Shown: positions 60,301 to 64,000 of the stretch, piece by piece
How positions within the stretch are numbered: the stretch's first letter is position 1
How the letters are laid out: each line of letters begins with the position of its first letter
DNA from: Tepidimicrobium xylanilyticum
GTDB lineage: Bacteria > Bacillota > Clostridia > Tissierellales > Tepidimicrobiaceae
Length of the DNA stretch: 64,000 nucleotides
Assembly (NCBI RefSeq): GCF_900106765.1
Contig: NZ_FNNG01000013.1
Location: 1 to 64,000 of the forward strand
Direction of reading: 5' to 3'
Program-made: the position numbers and the translations under genes
The notes under the pieces: generated by a model
Told to the model about the DNA's origin: nothing
Database searches by the model: none
The model's input: the letters and a program-made list of their open reading frames with translations, nothing else

Positions 60301-61518
60301 ATGAAAGTTGGAGTAATTGGAGGTGGTCCAGCAGGAATTATAGCTGCAGGATTTGCAGGATCGAGAGGTAAAAATGTTACTCTAATTGAGAGGAACGACA
60401 GACTAGGTAAGAAATTATTCATAACAGGAAAGGGTAGATGTAATATAACCAATGCCTCATCCATTGAAGACTTTTTTGATAATATAATAACAAATAAAGA
60501 GTTCTTGTATAGCAGTTTCTACTCCTTTACAAACGAGGATATATTAAAACTATTAGCTTCCTATGGTTTAAAAGTTAAAGTAGAAAGGGGAAATAGAGTA
60601 TTTCCAATATCTGATAAATCAAGTGATGTAATAAAAGCCTTTCAAAAATTTCTTATAAACAATAATGTCAAAGTATTATTAAATAAGAGAGTAATAAAGG
60701 TAAATAAAACCAACAATCATTTCTTATTAGAATTTCAAGACAATACTATAGACTATTTTGATAAATTAATAATAGCTACCGGGGGTAAATCCTACCCCTC
60801 CACCGGTTCTACAGGTGATGGATATAATTTTGCAAAAAATTTTGGACATAGTATTATACCTTTAAAACCTTCATTAGTGCCTATTGTAATAGAGGAAAAT
60901 TTCGTAAAAGAATTACAAGGTCTTTCCCTTAGAAATGTAAAATTGACTAGTGTGGTTGATAATAAAATAATAAATGAAGAATTTGGAGAAATGATATTTA
61001 CCCATTATGGCATATCTGGACCTATCGTATTATCAACCAGCAATGTTCTCAATAAATACTTAAATAAGAAAATCAATCTGTATGTGGATTTAAAGCCAGC
61101 CTTAAACAAAGAAAAATTGGATAAAAGAATTTTAAGGGATTTTGAGAAGTTCAATAATAAACAAATTAAGAATGGTTTAAATGAACTGTTACCAGCTAAA
61201 TTAATACCAGTAGTTTTAAATATTTCATCAGTTAATGAAGTTAAATCAATAAACCAAGTAACCAGAGAAGAAAGATTAAGACTAGTAAATACAATTAAGA
61301 ATCTTCCCTTAACTTTTAAGAGGTTTAGACCTTTAGAAGAAGCAATTGTTACATCAGGAGGAGTAGCTACCAATGAAATTAATCCATCAACTATGGAATC
61401 TAAACTTGTACCAGGTCTCTTCTTTTGTGGTGAAATAATCGATGTAGATGGATTAACTGGAGGCTATAATCTTCAGATTGCTTATTCCACTGGATATTTA
61501 GCAGGTATGCATGTTTAA
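60301..61518 (+). CDS. NAD(P)/FAD-dependent oxidoreductase (HI0933/YtfP family)
   Basis: A 405-residue flavoprotein. N-terminal VGVIGGGPAGIIAAGFAGSR binds FAD; GKGRCNITNAS, IIATGGKSYPSTGSTGDGY and the C-terminal GGVATNEINPSTMESKLVPG with FFCGEIIDVDGLTGGYNLQI define the family. Its reaction is unknown. It opens a block ending in cmk-plsC-ispH that is conserved in Clostridia. Confidence 0.92.
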   Translation: MKVGVIGGGPAGIIAAGFAGSRGKNVTLIERNDRLGKKLFITGKGRCNITNASSIEDFFDNIITNKEFLYSSFYSFTNEDILKLLASYGLKVKVERGNRVFPISDKSSDVIKAFQKFLINNNVKVLLNKRVIKVNKTNNHFLLEFQDNTIDYFDKLIIATGGKSYPSTGSTGDGYNFAKNFGHSIIPLKPSLVPIVIEENFVKELQGLSLRNVKLTSVVDNKIINEEFGEMIFTHYGISGPIVLSTSNVLNKYLNKKINLYVDLKPALNKEKLDKRILRDFEKFNNKQIKNGLNELLPAKLIPVVLNISSVNEVKSINQVTREERLRLVNTIKNLPLTFKRFRPLEEAIVTSGGVATNEINPSTMESKLVPGLFFCGEIIDVDGLTGGYNLQIAYSTGYLAGMHV

Positions 61519-61604
61519 TTGAGTTTCAATTAGCCTTATAATATCTTCATCAATTGTAAAAAATAAGCATAGAGTATAATAAAGTATGGATTTAGGAGGC
61601 TAAT

Positions 61605-62051
61605 ATGAAACCCAATTTCAATTTTATAGGAAATATACTTATAATATTATCTATTATTTCATTCCTAACATTACTAACTGTTCAATTTTTCAATTATAAT
61701 GACCACATGGCAACAAACTACATAGGTAGCAAAAACAACACCTTTTCCTTATTATCCGCTTCCGTGGATTCACTAAATAATGGAGTAATAGTACTAAAGA
61801 ACATGACACCGGAATATAATGACGTTTCAGTTCTTATAAATGGAGAATACGCTGGAGATTTCACGGATAAAGATGAAATTAGTATCCAAGTATACCAAAA
61901 TGATATAGTTGAAATAGATGGAACTAGATATGATAAAAAGTTAAAAATTAAAGTGGTAGGAATCAGTAATAACATAGATGAGCCTCAATTAGAAACTACT
62001 ATTACCACTTCACAAAGTATTGAAATATTAGCTAAAGTTCGACTAAAATAG
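61605..62051 (+). CDS. Hypothetical membrane-anchored protein
   Basis: A 148-residue protein I cannot name. It has one N-terminal span (FIGNILIILSIISFLTLLTV) and an outside domain of about 115 residues with beta character (VLINGEYAGDFTDKDEISIQ). The second half resembles small beta domains that present a turn with NGEY. TAGGAGG precedes the ATG. Its position between the flavoprotein and aroH suggests a conserved minor member of this operon. Confidence 0.7.
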   Translation: MKPNFNFIGNILIILSIISFLTLLTVQFFNYNDHMATNYIGSKNNTFSLLSASVDSLNNGVIVLKNMTPEYNDVSVLINGEYAGDFTDKDEISIQVYQNDIVEIDGTRYDKKLKIKVVGISNNIDEPQLETTITTSQSIEILAKVRLK

Positions 62052-62101
62052 CTTGTTTCATTGCATAAATTAATATATAATTATTAGAGGAAGTGATAAA
62101 G

Positions 62102-62464
62102 TTGAAAATCGTTTCAATTAGAGGTGCTACAACAGCAAATTCTAATAATGAGGCTGATATACTTGATGCTACAAGGGAGTTATTATTAGAAATTGAAAAT
62201 AGAAATAATATACAAAGAGAAAAAGTTATAAGCATTTTATTCTCTGCAACTAAAGATTTAAATGCTGTTTACCCCGCTAAGGCTGCTAGGTTGTTAGGTT
62301 ACACTCAATGTGGTTTAATGTGTTTCAATGAAATGGATGTTGTAGGTAGTTTAGACAAGTGTATTAGGGTTATGGTTTTGTATCAGGACTGCTTAGATCA
62401 AGAAAGCGTAAAACATGTCTATCTTAAAAAAGCTAAAACATTGAGACCTGATTTAAATATATAA
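62102..62464 (+). CDS. aroH: Chorismate mutase (AroH type)
   Basis: A 120-residue enzyme of the trimeric Bacillus AroH class, converting chorismate to prephenate. It begins KIVSIRGATTANSNNE, with the active-site Arg, and has SILFSATKDLNAVYPAKAAR and CFNEMDVVGSLDKCIRVMV. TTG 62102 leaves the right gap from AGAGGAAG; a GTG at 62093 overlaps that site. It completes the link from shikimate enzymes to Phe and Tyr. Confidence 0.93.
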   Translation: MKIVSIRGATTANSNNEADILDATRELLLEIENRNNIQREKVISILFSATKDLNAVYPAKAARLLGYTQCGLMCFNEMDVVGSLDKCIRVMVLYQDCLDQESVKHVYLKKAKTLRPDLNI

Positions 62465-62515
62465 TAACAACGGATGCCACCAATGGGTGGTTATGTTTTT
62501 ATTAGGAGGATTACT

Positions 62516-63178
62516 ATGGTTAATAAAAAAATAATCGTAGCAGTAGATGGGCCTGCTGGTGCAGGTAAAAGCACTATTTCAAAAAAAATAGCAGAAGTTT
62601 TAAAACTAGAATATATCGATACTGGAGCTATGTATCGTGCATTAACTTTAAAAGTTATCAATAAAGGAATTAACCCTAACGATGTTAAAAGTATATTAGA
62701 AATAATGGAAGATACTACAATCGAGTTTATAAACAACCATGTATATTTAGATGGGATAAAGGTTGACGAGGAAATAAGAAAAAATATTGTTACAAATCAT
62801 GTTTCAGAGATCTCTAAAATAGCAGAAGTCAGAAAAAAAATGGTAGATATGCAAAGAAAATTGTCTGAATCTAACAATGTCATTATGGATGGAAGAGACA
62901 TAGGAACGGTAGTCCTCCCCCATGCTAATTATAAGTTTTTTATAACTGCTTCCGTTGAAGAAAGAGCAAGAAGAAGATATAAAGAATTACTAGAAAAAGG
63001 GGAAAAAGATATTACCTATGATCAAATTTTAATTGAAATTAAGAAAAGAGATGAAATAGATAGTACCCGCGAAATTGCTCCTCTTAAAAAAAGTCCCGAT
63101 GCTCATCTTATAGACACTACTAATAAGACTATAGATGAATGTGTAAATGAAATTATTGAAATAATTGAAAGGGGGTAG
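62516..63178 (+). CDS. cmk: Cytidylate kinase
   Basis: A 220-residue kinase phosphorylating CMP and dCMP. Walker A is VDGPAGAGKSTISKK; YIDTGAMYRALTL, DGRDIGTVVLP, FITASVEERARRRYKEL and RDEIDSTREIAPL follow. TAGGAGG is before ATG 62516; an earlier ATG at 62474 lacks a site. A weak CCACC/GGTGG hairpin lies upstream (62477-62490). Confidence 0.95.
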   Translation: MVNKKIIVAVDGPAGAGKSTISKKIAEVLKLEYIDTGAMYRALTLKVINKGINPNDVKSILEIMEDTTIEFINNHVYLDGIKVDEEIRKNIVTNHVSEISKIAEVRKKMVDMQRKLSESNNVIMDGRDIGTVVLPHANYKFFITASVEERARRRYKELLEKGEKDITYDQILIEIKKRDEIDSTREIAPLKKSPDAHLIDTTNKTIDECVNEIIEIIERG

Positions 63179-63182
63179 TTAT

Positions 63183-63767
63183 TTGCTTTTTTACAAAATT
63201 ATTAGATTTTTTGCAATTATAGTTTTTAATATACTTTTTAGAATCGATATTATAGGCAAAGAAAACATTCCTTCAGAAGGAAGCATTGTATTGTGTTCTA
63301 ACCACATTAGCGCCTTGGATCCAATTATTCTAGCAATAGCAATACCTAGACCAATATCTTTTATGGCAAAAAAAGAATTGTTTAAAAATAAAGTTCTTGC
63401 TAGAATAATATATAAGCTAGGTGCTTTTCCTGTAGATCGAGATGGTTCAGATATTTCTGCTATTAAATCCTCTTTAAAGATACTCAATGCAGAAAAAGTG
63501 TTGGGAATTTTTCCAGAAGGAACGCGAGTTGCTAAAATGGATTTAGAAAATGCAAAACCAGGTATTGCCCTTATAAGCATAAAAGGCAAATCACCAGTTG
63601 TTCCAGTATATATTCAATCTAACTATAAGCCATTCCATAAAATAATAGTAAATATAGGCAAACCTATTCATTTAAGCGAGTATTTCGATAAAAAACTTTC
63701 CACTGAAGAATATAAATCCATAAGTAAGAGGATTTTAAATTCTATATATTCGTTAAATAAAATTTAG
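63183..63767 (+). CDS. plsC: 1-acyl-sn-glycerol-3-phosphate acyltransferase
   Basis: A 194-residue membrane-associated acyltransferase making phosphatidic acid. It has an N-terminal hydrophobic helix, the catalytic HX4D in CSNHISALDP, and FPEGTR. KPGIALISIKGKSPVVPVYI is the third conserved block. Start is TTG 63183 after AAAGGGGG; the TTG at 63165 is inside cmk. The order cmk-plsC-ispH is typical of Firmicutes. Confidence 0.92.
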   Translation: MLFYKIIRFFAIIVFNILFRIDIIGKENIPSEGSIVLCSNHISALDPIILAIAIPRPISFMAKKELFKNKVLARIIYKLGAFPVDRDGSDISAIKSSLKILNAEKVLGIFPEGTRVAKMDLENAKPGIALISIKGKSPVVPVYIQSNYKPFHKIIVNIGKPIHLSEYFDKKLSTEEYKSISKRILNSIYSLNKI

Positions 63768-63778
63768 GAGGAAAAGTA

Positions 63779-64000
63779 GTGAAAATTTATATTGCCGAAC
63801 ATGCAGGTTTATGTTTTGGTGTAAAAAGAGCTATAGATATAGCTGAAAAAACTATTGCTGAAGCAGGAGGTGTAAACACTTATTCATTAGGTCCTTTAGT
63901 TCATAACCCATATGTAGTAGAAAAACTTAATAAAAATGGGTTAAAAATTATTGATAATATTGATTCAATAAAAAAAGGGAAAATTATAATCCGTTCCCAT
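63779..64000 (+). CDS. ispH: 4-hydroxy-3-methylbut-2-enyl diphosphate reductase, N-terminal part
   Basis: The first 74 codons of IspH (LytB), cut by the window end in frame. KIYIAEHAGLCFGVKRAIDI carries the first 4Fe-4S Cys, and YSLGPLVHNPYVVEKL the substrate-binding His. IspH makes the final isoprenoid precursors in the MEP pathway. GGAGGAAAA precedes GTG 63779. In Clostridia it is often fused to ribosomal protein S1 repeats; that cannot be seen here. Confidence 0.93.
   Translation, partial: MKIYIAEHAGLCFGVKRAIDIAEKTIAEAGGVNTYSLGPLVHNPYVVEKLNKNGLKIIDNIDSIKKGKIIIRSH

Overview
The window is a low-GC (roughly 30%), gene-dense, mostly plus-strand stretch of chromosome from an endospore-forming anaerobic Firmicute. 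The gene order fits Clostridia/Tissierellia. Sporulation genes (sigK, spoIIIA operon, spoIVB, spo0A, spoIIM, ytfJ, dacF) place it among spore formers. A ferredoxin-dependent 2-oxoacid oxidoreductase and the absence of any respiratory gene suggest anaerobic life. No rRNA, tRNA or CRISPR array was recognised. Species cannot be fixed from the sequence.

Layout. (1) 1-1724: the end of what looks like a skin-type element inserted in sigK. It holds a coiled-coil membrane protein, a LexA DNA-binding-domain-only repressor under its own SOS box, and a decayed tandem-HTH regulator. Only the 3' half of sigK (1720-2079) follows; the junction is at AATGA, the core used by the B. subtilis skin element. (2) 2.1-3.5 kb, minus strand: a polysaccharide deacetylase and a YhcN/YlaJ spore lipoprotein. 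(3) 3.6-19.4 kb: aroE, then a complete monoderm type IV pilus cluster (pilB, pilT, pilC, pilin, pilD, pilM, pilN, a PilO-like multidomain protein, a large SLH protein, four minor pilin-like proteins, comFB), then aroK, aroQ and efp. (4) 19.9-25.1 kb: spoIIIAA-AH. (5) 25.1-26.4 kb: an Asp23-AmaP-DUF2273 envelope module. (6) 26.5-36.5 kb: nusB, a TsaD-like gene, xseA, xseB, ispA, the OLE noncoding RNA, oapA, tlyA, recN, spoIVB, spo0A. (7) 36.8-45.8 kb: steA-steB with two glycosyltransferase-type genes, DUF3866, an ADP-ribose pyrophosphatase, spoIIM, xerD and two nucleoside phosphorylases. (8) 45.9-53.3 kb: two D-Ala-D-Ala carboxypeptidases, an M50 protease, scpAB, a DUF2953-ytfJ pair, rluB, an acetyltransferase and a methyltransferase. 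(9) 53.3-64 kb: a carboxyltransferase, a KorDABC oxidoreductase with an RpiR regulator, a copper-amine-oxidase-like surface protein, a phosphatase, a flavoprotein, aroH, cmk, plsC and the start of ispH.

Most interesting points. The OLE RNA with its membrane partner OapA is complete, with a near-consensus promoter and a closing hairpin. The pilus cluster carries two unusual wall-facing proteins. One is a PilO-like protein fused to a carbohydrate-binding-like domain and a LysM domain. The other is a secreted protein with four glycine-spaced helical repeats, a ZU5-like segment and a C-terminal SLH region. Together they suggest a dedicated way to anchor or guide the pilus through the thick wall and S-layer, which I regard as the best candidate here for an undescribed system. 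The sigK interruption and the SOS-controlled solo LexA domain at its edge suggest a developmental excision element with its own damage-responsive regulator. Two genes (the PilX-like gene and spoIIIAF) appear to start at AUA codons.

All start choices were made by eye from Shine-Dalgarno spacing and family N-termini; no alignment, folding or database search could be run.
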